NCBI GenBank assembly: GCA_025201345.1
Contig: JAIXMG010000001.1
Coordinates: forward strand, 558,001 to 622,000
DNA from: Thamnidium elegans
Taxonomy: Eukaryota > Mucoromycota > Mucoromycetes > Mucorales > Mucoraceae
DNA length: 64,000 nucleotides
Direction: 5' to 3'
Shown: in pieces, positions 12,536 to 22,114 of the stretch
Numbering within the stretch: the stretch's first letter is position 1
How the letters are laid out: each line of letters starts with the position of its first letter
Notes under the pieces: model-generated
Database searches by the model: none
Told to the model about the DNA's origin: nothing
The model's input: the letters and a program-made list of their open reading frames with translations, nothing else
Program-made: the position numbers and the translations under genes

Positions 12536-13363
12536 ATGTTTAAGAATACATTTCAGGTAAACTAAAAAAAAAAAAAGTCGAGTTAAAAGAGAGGTATTGA
12601 TCTATACAGAATAGTCAGGGTTTCTTTCCATCTTGTATAGTTTAGGGTAAGCTTCATTCCTCCCCCTTTTTTTTTCGGACAAATGTATAAAAACCCATGC
12701 TTCTTATTTTTTTTTTAGAACCGAACCTTTACAACTATGGGCAAGTCATTCGCCCGAAGACGATCCAGATGCACATGTAGAAACAGTAGCAGACGATCTT
12801 ATTAGTTCTACGGTAATCGAACTAGTGTCACCTAATCTCTCCAACACTTATATTACCTGTCCAGCACAAGCCAATCGTACACTTGGAATTAAACTTCCTT
12901 TTCTTGTACTGATTGTAAAGAATTTAAACAAGTATTTTTCATTTGAAGTGGAAGTACTTGACGATAAAGATGAAACGCGTAGATTTAGAGCTTCAAATTA
13001 TCAGGTACCTGAGAGGGAGAGAAATATATATTTATGAAGCAACTTTTTGACACAGGCAAGCATTTTTTTAGATTACAACACGAGTAAAACCTTATATTAC
13101 AACTATGCCAATGCGGCTGGACGCAGGTTGGAACCAAATTGTATTTAACTTGAGTGATTACGTAAAGAGAGGATATGGCACAAATTATAGTGAGACATGT
13201 CGTGTTACTGTTCATGCCAATTGTAGAATACGCAGAATTTATTTTACAGATAGGTTATATAGTGAAGATGAATTACCAGCTGAATTCAAGTTATTTTTAC
13301 CAGTAAGTTATGTGCGATGCTGTTGTTTTTTTTTATTATATGTATAAGCTTTAGAGGTATTAA
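12536..13363 (+). CDS. CFAP20: CFAP20/Bug22-family conserved protein
   Basis: Exons 12536-12556, 12615-12646, 12719-13004, 13072-13302 and probably 13355-13363 give about 192 residues, against 193 in human CFAP20. The match runs end to end: [83 protein letters not shown] and [24 protein letters not shown]20/Bug22 is a microtubule inner protein of ciliary doublets; in animals it also has nuclear roles in transcription and RNA processing. The first two coding exons are only 21 and 32 bases. The last exon (Arg-Tyr-stop) is uncertain, since the reading could instead stay open past 13302 for a few residues. The gene converges on its neighbour with 15 bp between stops. Confidence 0.93.
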
Positions 13364-13378
13364 ATAGAACTTTTTTTC

Positions 13379-13969
13379 TTAAGATTGACAAGGTTTAAAA
13401 TAATCTGGAAAAAAGAATTCGATTTCTTGCTTTGCTGACATATCCGAATCTAGACAGTTTTTTTTTTTTTTTTGTTAATAAAAAAAAAGCGTATTTTTTT
13501 TATTATGGTATTACCTGAACCATGGAATGAATTTCTTGTATCAGTTAATCCATATAAAGCTCTCAATGTTTCTGGTTGATTAATACGTGCACTAATAAAA
13601 AAAAAAAGGTTTTTCAGTACTACACAAAAAGAAACCAGAAAATAAAATAAAAATTTACCGAACAGGATGTGTAGGACCAATAAGTCCACGCCAGTCTTTA
13701 ATAGCATTAGGAGAAGATAAAATGTAAGCTTTAAAGGGTCCACTTGTCATGTATCCACATAATCGATGATAAAAGAATTTTCCTTCATGTTCTGCATAAA
13801 ATCGAGCAGCGTCTGCTTCTGTCCAAAGTACATTGGTTTCTTTTACGATTTGTAATTCTTTATTTAAAATGGCTTGTTTGATCTTTGGTGGTAATGCTGC
13901 ATTAGCACAAATGTCTGGTTTCAAAAGTGCTAATGTAAGTTGTGGTTTTAAAACTTGTTTGATAGACAT
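13379..13969 (-). CDS. NME6: Nucleoside diphosphate kinase, NME6 type
   Basis: Three exons (13659-13969, 13515-13591, 13379-13449) give 152 residues. Visible blocks are LTLALLKPDICANAAL, FYAEHEGKFFYHRLCGYMTS, IKDWRGLIGPTHPVRARINQ and, across the last junction, LTDTRNSFHGSDSDMS, which includes the phosphoacceptor His of NDP kinases. The extended FFPDYF end and the segment before the active-site His are NME6-like rather than group I. NME6 enzymes are linked to mitochondria in animals. The start at 13969 (MSIKQVLKPQ) was chosen because upstream codons only translate a homopolymer-rich leader. Confidence 0.9.
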
Positions 13970-14076
13970 GATATTAAGAAGAAGAAAAATATATTTATGT
14001 GTACAAACTAGGAAGGGTAAAAAAAAAAGGAAGGGGGGGGATGTTAACGGTGCTTTAATATGTGGTTTTTTTTTTC

Positions 14077-15626
14077 TCAAGTAGCAGTTATAACAACATC
14101 TTCAACTAGTTCATGATACCCTTTTGAGTTATATCTATTTTGATCCAACGCATCACCTACACGCCTTAATAAGCTGGTGGGTGATAATGAATTTCTACGT
14201 TCAGATATTAAATTGTCGTCTTCTTGAGCTACGATAGTTTCGTCTTGTTGCTTTGTATGATCGTAAGGTAAAAACATATCGTCCATTTCTAATAAATCTT
14301 TCATTGATTCGTTTCTAGATTCGGTTCTTTTATGTGGTCGAAGAGGAGCATCTTCAAACAGTAGTTCTTCCAGTTCATGAACAGCGTCAAAATTGGATTG
14401 TTTATTCTATATAAAATAAAGAGTAAGAGTAAATAAATTAGCAAGTAAAGTATAAGAAAAAAAAAAAAAAAAAAAAAAAAAAAGGGGGTTACATTGGGTA
14501 TAAAGGGAGGAATAGCGGTTTTGTTTTCTAATTCATCCCAGTCTAAACCTTGGAACCATGCATGTGATTTTAATTGCTCAAATCCTTGTACACCGTAACC
14601 TAAACGCTGTTTAGGTGATTTTGTCAATAACTATATATATAAAATGGAATGTTATTATAAATATATTTTATATGAGAGAAGAAGAACATACGCCTTTTAA
14701 AAGATGGATACAATCTTCAGATACTCTAATATCAGTTGGTATTTCTAAATCATTATTGGTAATGGCATCAGCTAATTCATCGTTTGTTTTACCATTAAAT
14801 GGTCTCTATTAAATTTAGTTAGTAAGCAATTAGCTCAAAAAAAATAAATAATAAGGTTACCTTTCCAAATAACAATTCAAACATTGTTACACCTAAACTC
14901 CACCAATCGACTTCGGTTGTATAGCGTTTCTTTAACAAGATCTCAGGAGCCATATAAATCAAACTACCGGCTCTATTTTGTCTATAAGGATGTCGTTCGG
15001 TAATTTGAGTGGCAATATTGAAATCACTAAGATGAGCATGTCCATTTGAATCCAATAATACGTTATCTGGTTTAATATCTCTAAAAAAAAAAATTAAGTA
15101 TGTACAACAATCAAAAATAAAAATAAAATAAAAATTACCTGTGGATAATGAATTGTGTATGAAGGTAATGAATAGAGAGTATAAGATCAGCTACATAGTA
15201 TCTCACTTGTAATTCATTAAATAAGCCTAATCGATCTAAATGGAATCTTAAATCTCCACCAAGCATTAAATCCAATACCATAAATAAGTTTTCGTCGTCG
15301 TGAAATGCGTATCTCAAGTTGACAATGAGTGGATGCTCTATACGTTCCAGTATCTTTCGTTCAGTTAAAATGTTACTGGTTGCTTTTAATTCGATACATT
15401 TGGATTTACTGATATATTTTAATGCGTATTCAATTAAATCACTCTTGTGTTGCACTATTCTTACTTTACCAAACGCTCCTTTTCCGATCACTCTTAATAA
15501 ATAAAAGTGATTTAATTCAGCTTTATTCTACTTTGTTTAGTAGAAAAAAAATATTATCATTGCCTTTTTTTTTTTACCTTGTCCTGTAAAATCAATTTCT
15601 TCTTGTTTACAACATGAAGATCCCAT
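14077..15626 (-). CDS. STK32/YANK-like AGC serine/threonine protein kinase
   Basis: At least six exons encode [13 protein letters not shown], then a full kinase domain: glycine loop [19 protein letters not shown] (catalytic Lys), [16 protein letters not shown], catalytic loop [19 protein letters not shown] in place of DFG ([10 protein letters not shown]), MAPEILLKK and [23 protein letters not shown] together with GGDLRFHL and the post-kinase [20 protein letters not shown] is characteristic of STK32 (YANK) kinases. The Gly-2 plus two cysteines suggests N-myristoylation and palmitoylation, hence membrane attachment. The C-terminal tail (about 100 residues) is acidic and Ser-rich. The junction after exon 1 uses an AAAG acceptor near 15525 to avoid an in-frame stop, so exon 2's start is less sure. 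Confidence 0.88.
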
Positions 15627-15815
15627 AATTCATAAATAATAAACTAGAAGGAAGAAAGAGAACAAAAAATTAATTTCACAAGGAGCTGCAAATTATAGAT
15701 TAAAAAAAAAAAAAAAAAGTGGCATCAAAAAATACGTCACATTAATATTTGTATGTAACTCAGAGCTTATACATTAGTATATATGTATAAAATCAATACT
15801 TTATTATAACTAGTA

Positions 15816-16352
15816 TTAAGATCTACGGAAAGTTCTTCCACTACAAAATGAAATACAAAATTAAGAAATGACCACTTTTTTAAAAATAATAATAATAATA
15901 ATAATAATAATCAACTTACCTAGCTGTCTTCTTTTCGGCATTTGTAATCTCTGGTTTAGCTCTGTTCAATACCTTCAAGAAATCACGAACACGAGCTCTC
16001 ATACGTGTATGCATATATGCCTTGGAACATTTAATATGATAATGAAGGTAATCACGGAAAATTTGAATACGAGAAATAGTTTCCTCGCGAACATCTCCAG
16101 TTACAAAATGATTAGGGAACAAGACTAAATAATAATATTTAATTTCAATTTTTTTTTTTTTAATACAGTATACACACACACACACATATACACACAACTT
16201 ACCAAATGTAACATAACTGACATCATCACTATCCTTTAAATTTAAATGACGAAGTTCCAAAGGTGGTTCACGAAGAGAGTACAATACTTGAGGTGCGTTT
16301 TGTAAAGCAGGTACACGACGACGAGCATCAACAAATTCCTACATATATTCTT

Positions 16353-16386
<34 letters not shown>

Positions 16387-17132
16387 CCTAAATACGCCAT
16401 TATATATTTTACCTGCAAGAATACTTTGCCGAAAATCTTATCTGTCTCATCCTTAAAAGTTGTACTGAAAATGACCGTAATACGATCAAAATTAGATTTG
16501 ATATAGATGGCTTCTTCTTGGCGATAATGAACAGCCATCAATTCCGATTTAATTTCAGTCTTTTGTTCTTTTTCACATTGTTCCTGCTCAGCAAACGCTC
16601 TTTCAAAAGGAGCAGCCAACAAATTACGCTTCAATAAAGATACTTTGCGGATGATTTCTTCTCTTGCCTCTAAAAAAAAAAAAAAAAAAAAAAAAAGGCG
16701 TGCTTAAAAAATTGGCGTGTTTTTTTTAAAAATAAAATGGAGAGTTTACCTGCATCGGTAGAAACTGCTTCTAAATCAATGGAAAGAGTGACATCGTAAC
16801 CTTGTTCGGGTGTATCTAAAAGTAAATTACCATACTCGCGTCTTAATACGTCTTTTGCTCCGTGAGCAAAGAGTTCAGCGGCACATGCCCAACCAAGAGA
16901 GATATTGATAATACTCTTGGAATCAGGCGTAGAAATACGATAAGTGACACCGTCGAAATCAGCTACGGTCATATCAACTGGTTCAAGCTTTTCTCTAACA
17001 AAATAAATAAATTCAATTTCCCTTCTTCTTCATCTTTTTTTTTTGTTTTGTTTTTTTTTCATCTGCTTACTCTTTAAGTCTAGCTTCCAAAGTATTCTTG
17101 ATAATAACGTTATGGTAGTCTAATAAAATCAT
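15816..17132 (-). CDS. ARPC2: Arp2/3 complex subunit 2 (p34/Arc35)
   Basis: Seven or so exons encode [53 protein letters not shown], a long helical block ([20 protein letters not shown]), [49 protein letters not shown] and [20 protein letters not shown]. All are hallmarks of ARPC2, the central scaffold of the Arp2/3 complex that nucleates branched actin at cortical patches and endocytic sites. A terminal exon (15816-15839 area) adds SGRTFRRS before the stop; I placed it by frame and by the family's short basic C-terminus. Introns contain (TAA)n, A-rich and (CA)n tracts. Confidence 0.92.
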
Positions 17133-17333
17133 GGTAACTTTTTTTTTTTTGCAGTAGAAATATAGTTATGTAAAAAAGTGTATGCCAAGTACACAAGGAA
17201 AAAAAAAAAAAGGGAAATGAAAATATCTCGCTGTTTAAAACATTCCTTTTTTTGTTGCGTCACGAAGCTTCTTCGTGTTTTGGGGAAAAAGAGTATTCAC
17301 GTGCCAATAGTTAAAAAAAGATATTATATAAAG

Positions 17334-17365
<32 letters not shown>

Positions 17366-17405
17366 TTCCCTTTTTTCCTTACATATAGTTTTATTACTGA
17401 TATAA

Positions 17406-18450
17406 ATGGCAGAATTAGGTAAGCACTTACAGATAAAAACAAGGCAAAAGATAATAACAACAACAAAAAAGCAAATCATTTTAGGTTATCTCTGCAACGA
17501 GTGCCCTGGGGTATTTGGATTTTGATACCTATTATCCTTCAAGCGATATTTAGAAGAAGAGGCGGGTACTTTCACCGTAACCTTGTTTCGTTATTGTGTT
17601 TGATGGTATCTGCCATGTACGGTATGGCTGCAGCACTTACTTTACCCATCATTGGTAAATCGCACTTGATCAACTGGACCGTCAGTCGCTTTCATAAGAT
17701 ATTAAACCGCAGATTCTTGGATATTGGAGCAGTGGTTGAGGGAGAAGAAAATTACGCTGAGGAAGGACAGTCGGCTATTTATGTTTGTAATCATCAAACA
17801 CTTATGGATATTGTTTATATGGGTGCTATGTTTCCAAAGAGTACTTCGGTTGTTTCAAAAAAGGCTATCAAATATTACCCAATTTTAGGATGGTTTAGTA
17901 AGTTGTATTTACAATAGTAAAGAGAAAGGGAGAGAGGTATTAACTATTACTTTTGTAGTGATCTTGAGTAAGTCTATCTTTTTAGATCGTACTAATCGTG
18001 AAGGAGCTATTAAACAAGCTCGTCAAGCAGCTGAGGATATCCATCGTAAAAAGACCAGTGTGTTTATTTTCCCAGAAGGTACTCGTAGTGGTGTGGATAA
18101 AGTAGATTTATTACCGTTTAAGAAGGGAGCTTTTTATATGGCTACACAAGCCAAGGTGCCTATTATTCCTATTGTAGTGGCTAATTACAAACAAATTTAT
18201 GACCCAAAAAAGAAACACTTTGGTTACGGTAACATCAAGATCAAAGGTAAAATAGAATACATATGATATTAGAATCAATTTTAACTTTTTTTTTTTTTTT
18301 TTTTTTTTTCTCGGTCCAAAAGTTTTACCTGCTATAGAAACAAAAGATATTGATGAGGATTCGGCTTCTATTGAGAAATTAACAAACCAAGTTAGAGATA
18401 AAATGTTATCAACTTTATTAGAGATTTCAGAAGATCAAAAAACCAAATAA
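17406..18450 (+). CDS. 1-acyl-sn-glycerol-3-phosphate acyltransferase (Slc1/AGPAT-like)
   Basis: Four exons (17406-17418, 17472-17897, 17959-18246, 18323-18450) give 284 residues. The acyltransferase motifs are clear: block I NHQTLMDIVYMG (NHx4D), block II ILSKSIFLDRTNREGAIKQA, block III FIFPEGTRSG and block IV KVPIIPIVVANYK. N-terminal hydrophobic segments (GIWILIPIILQAIF, LVSLLCLMVSAMYGMAAAL) anchor it in the ER or lipid droplets. The enzyme converts lysophosphatidate to phosphatidate in glycerolipid synthesis. The start is inferred: MAEL is encoded in a 13-base first exon, spliced to an acceptor at 17471 to keep LSLQRVPWGIW in frame. A more obvious acceptor at 17484 breaks the frame. Confidence 0.9.
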
Positions 18451-18999
18451 ATTATATATTTTTCTTCTTCGTGGTTATTCACGTGGTTTGTACCACACTA
18501 TTGTTAATGCGACTATATAATGCTATTTTGTAAAAAAAAAAGAAATGTCTAGAAAAAAGGTATGCAAAATGTAAGATCCTTATAATCGGTAAAAACTTGG
18601 ATGCTTTCGTAATCTTTTCGGAATATGAATACTTTTTCCGTATGCAACCTACTTGTAAAAAAAAAAAAAATTATAGTTTGTACCTGAATACTATACTTGT
18701 AAAGGTATAGATCATGTATTTACTGAATTAAAAAAGAGTCGAAAGATCTGCACAACTACTTGTTTTACTGTACGAAAAAGAAAAAAACAATAGCACAAAA
18801 TAAAAGCTTTTTTTTAATCGTAGTGAGATGATACAACCTACTATGAGTGGAGAACACACCCAGTATGATATAAATGCGTGCTTTTATCTCCTGTAGTTCA
18901 CCCCCTTAATAAAACTACTTGCCCCTTTTTATTTGTTTTGTTAAATGATCTAATCTGTCGCAGTAAGCTAATTATTACTGTTCAGTTGATACGTAAATA

Positions 19000-19034
<35 letters not shown>

Positions 19035-19249
19035 TGACAAACTTTTTTTGTAAATGATTTAATTTACAATGTACGCGTTTATTGGATAGCTCAGTTTATA
19101 AATAAAAAATATAAAGGATCTACAAAGAGGAGTTGTGGGGTTTTTTTAGTGGCTTTTATTTATTTATTTTTTAATATAAAATAATAGAAAAAAGAACGTT
19201 CTTTTTTCTTTTTTCTTTTTATTATAGTTTCGCCTACTTTTGAGATAAA
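18451..19249. other. Intergenic region
   Basis: About 800 bp, very AT-rich, with a T-run at 19002-19031. It contains presumed 3' sequence of the acyltransferase gene and the promoter of the next plus-strand gene. I saw no ORF of note, RNA gene or repeat. Confidence 0.5.
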
Positions 19250-20597
19250 ATGTCAAGTTTTCTAGATGCACACCGTTGGCGAAGGATGGGCTGGCCCCGT
19301 ATTGTAATGTACATTGTACTTGTACTATTTCTACTTCATCTCTTGACAACCTTCTCCATCTCCTCAACAGAACAACCACAACAAACAATACTTGAACCTT
19401 CAAGTCATGACTTTCCTTGGTACAACCCACAAGGCCACCCAAAACTAGACAGCTTACAAAACCATAAATACACAACTACCCACTTGTCAACAGAAGAAAG
19501 AAATCAATTGACACACGATACAGTGAATAAAGCAAAGAAACTGGTACAAGATGAATTTAATAGTATTCAAGGAATTCCTGGCTCCGTGTTTAATGGGAAT
19601 ACAAGAACGAGTAACCAGTTTCGAGCTTTGGTCGATTGTTGGACAACAGGCAAGTGGGTACAGGTTCCCTCTCGCAAATACGTCATGCCTCATTTTCAAG
19701 ATCCACTGTACGGCAGCTGCGATAGAAAGTTTGCAAAGCAAAATAAGCAAGGCCAACGAGAGGCTGTAAAGTACGTTTGGCAGTCTAAGTGTGATACAAA
19801 TATAGAGCTGGATGGTGCTCAGTGGTGTAAAGTATTACACGGTAGACATTTGTTAGTGGTAGGCGATTTGGTTCAGTATCAGTTACATGAGTTGTTTTTG
19901 GACACCTTGAGAGATGGACCAGCTGTTTGTTTTGGAGAATTAAACTGCAAAGGTAAATAACAATGAACGATAAATATACGCATACTCATTTCGTTGTTGT
20001 TTTGTAGATCATACAGTATGTACTGATCCATTCCCTGATACAAGACTCCGATACCTCCGTAACGATATTCTTTCTATCCGTAGAAAGATGAACCCTAACG
20101 GTGGACACCCTAAAGCAGACGTCATTGAATGGCCATTTACAAGTTCGTCTATTATGCGTGGATACCCTATCGTTATTTTAAATCGTGCGCCTGTCATTGA
20201 AGGTGACGATACGTTTATCAAAGGATTGATCGAAACGTTACGCACGATGCGGAAAGCAAATCCGAATGCGTTGGTAATTTACAGGTCCACTGGTATTGGA
20301 CACCCGTTTTGTGATGATGCCACTGGTCCTTTAGAAAGCCCTTTGACTGACCAGCAGTTAAAACTGTTGCCGTTTGGCTGGAGTGAAGTGGCTCGTCGTA
20401 ACGCTATTGCGCGTGTGATTGTAGAGGCTGCAGGCGGTGTCTTTGTGGATTTAGCTGCTCTGACCGATTTAAGGCCCGATGGCCATGTTGGCGGCCAGGA
20501 TTGTTTGAGGTATTGCATACCAGGTCCTTTAGATAGCTGGGCTCAAATCTTGTATCAAGTCTTTTTAGGTTTAGAAGGTCGTTTGCCTTCCGCTTAA
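19250..20597 (+). CDS. PC-esterase (Cas1p/trichome-birefringence-like) family membrane protein, catalytic residues replaced
   Basis: Two exons (19250-19952, 20008-20597) give 430 residues. An N-terminal signal anchor (MYIVLVLFLLHLLTTFSIS, about residues 20-38) suggests a type II Golgi protein with a lumenal domain. That domain resembles the plant TBL and fungal Cas1 PC-esterase fold: LVDCWTTGKWV, an RHLLVVGDLVQYQ block where the GDS nucleophile motif would be, and RPDGHVGGQDCLRYCIPG where DCxHWCLPG is expected. Leu207 occupies the Ser position and Arg402 the His position, so classic Ser-His O-acetyl transfer looks impossible. It may be a pseudoenzyme or use other residues. The family O-acetylates polysaccharides; any role in cell-wall or capsule glycans here is inferred. 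Confidence 0.78.
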
Positions 20598-20855
20598 AAA
20601 AAAAAGAGATAAATAAATAAAGAAAAACACGCGCTTTGTAAATAAAATAAAAAAAAAACTAGTCTTTTTTATTTTTTGTGTGTAGTATTCTTTGTTGATT
20701 CTAACTAAAAAAAAAAATGTATATTTACATAGCAAAGAATCATTTTTTTTTTTTAAAAAAAATGTGGGGGTTTCTAAAAAAGAGAGAGAGAGCGAATTAA
20801 TGAGGTAAGATGAGGGAGGAGGGGGGAGGGGAAGGAAAAGTTACAAAAAAAAAGC

Positions 20856-21524
20856 TTAAATCTTCTTTGTCTTGGGTTTAATTTTTTGAGTCTCCTTTTG
20901 TTGGTTCATCTTACGAGCAGCAGCCTTCTTGGCTTGATAAGTAATACGATAAAAGTTAATGAACAAGACAAGGTAAGAAGACAAAAGAGCACATCCAAAG
21001 AGAGCGGAGGTTTCAGTACCAGCACAACTTCCCATGTTGGGGTAGTGAGGCCAGTAAGTGAAAGCGAAATAGGTATAAGTACAAAAGTAAATAACAACAA
21101 GATCGATAATAAATTGTGTGATTTGAAGGGTGGTTAAGTACTTTTTCCACCAAATCTTGGCACCAGCAGCAGTACGGAAATAATAGTAGTACATCAAGAC
21201 ATGTACAAGCAAGTTAAGTGTGATAGGAACCCAAGACTATTATTATTATTAAAAAAAGACGTGTTAGTTTAGATTATTCATCCCCGAAATCCCCGACTAT
21301 AAAAAAAAAGTTGTTTCCCCTCTCTGTCATGTGAAAATTACTTACAACTGAAGTTCTACCGTTAAGTTGAGTGAAACAAAGGACCATAGTTAAAGAATGA
21401 TGATAGTAATGAAGGAATTCTAATAAAGTAGTTAGTATATACTTCCAACTCTCTTTTTTTTTTTCTCTCTCCTTCTTCTTCTTTGCACATAAAACAAAAC
21501 ACACACAAACAAACAAACCCCTTC

Positions 21525-21555
<31 letters not shown>

Positions 21556-22114
21556 CTTACCCAAGTTCTTCTTCTTTAAAACCAAGAAAATAGTATCAAT
21601 AAGTTCCCAATACTTTACGAGATAATTAAGATAATAAAGTAATTCTAAAGGTTGAGTCCAAGTGCTATCAGCACAGATAGCAGCTAATAAACCTTGACGG
21701 TATAAAATGGGAAAAATTTGTTCAACCATCAAGACCAAAAGGATACCGGAAACAACAGTTAATAAAAAGTTGTGGATCATAAAGGGAGCTTGGAGCTTGA
21801 AAGGAGTAACGTTCTTCATAAGGAAACGGCCACCAAAGATGACGATGAAATAAGTAATACAGGTCATGGTGACTACAATTCCAACATGATGATGATGATG
21901 AGAAACGCGTTTTTATTTTTATTTTATTTTATTTTGTATATTATATTATAAACTTACCTTCGTTAACAGTAGAGAGAGGGGTAACAGAAGGAACATATTC
22001 AAATTGAGAAGCAGGTGTACCTGTAACAACTTCAAAGGCCTTTTCAAAGTAAGGATAGAGTGGTAACCCGAAAGGTGTCTCGGGTGTAAAATGAAGATTC
22101 TTTAAATGCTCCAT
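20856..22114 (-). CDS. Very-long-chain fatty acid elongase (ELO2/ELO3-like)
   Basis: Four exons (21958-22114, 21561-21872, 21346-21419, 20856-21236) give 307 residues with about seven membrane segments. Family motifs in order: YFIVIFGGRFLM, LVEQIFP-type loop (VLMVEQIFPILYRQGLLAAI), WTQPLELLYYLNYLVKYWEL, DTIFLVLKKK, histidine box EFLHYYHHSLTMVLCFTQLN and SWVPITLNLLVHVLMYYYYF. GRFLM and WTQPL point to the sphingolipid-type Elo2/Elo3 branch. The enzyme does the condensation step of fatty-acid elongation in the ER. The C-terminus is Lys-rich and ends KTKKI, which fits a KxKxx ER-retrieval signal. The histidine box is split from the preceding exon by an intron with a long A-tract. Confidence 0.92.

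Noticed and set aside
13843..14084. Plus-strand open frame over the NME6 gene's 5' end
   Set aside because: It is the reverse-strand reading of NME6 coding sequence and its leader.
17178..17405. 75-codon frame upstream of the acyltransferase
   Set aside because: The reading is lysine then phenylalanine runs from A- and T-tracts; it lies in the acyltransferase promoter and leader.
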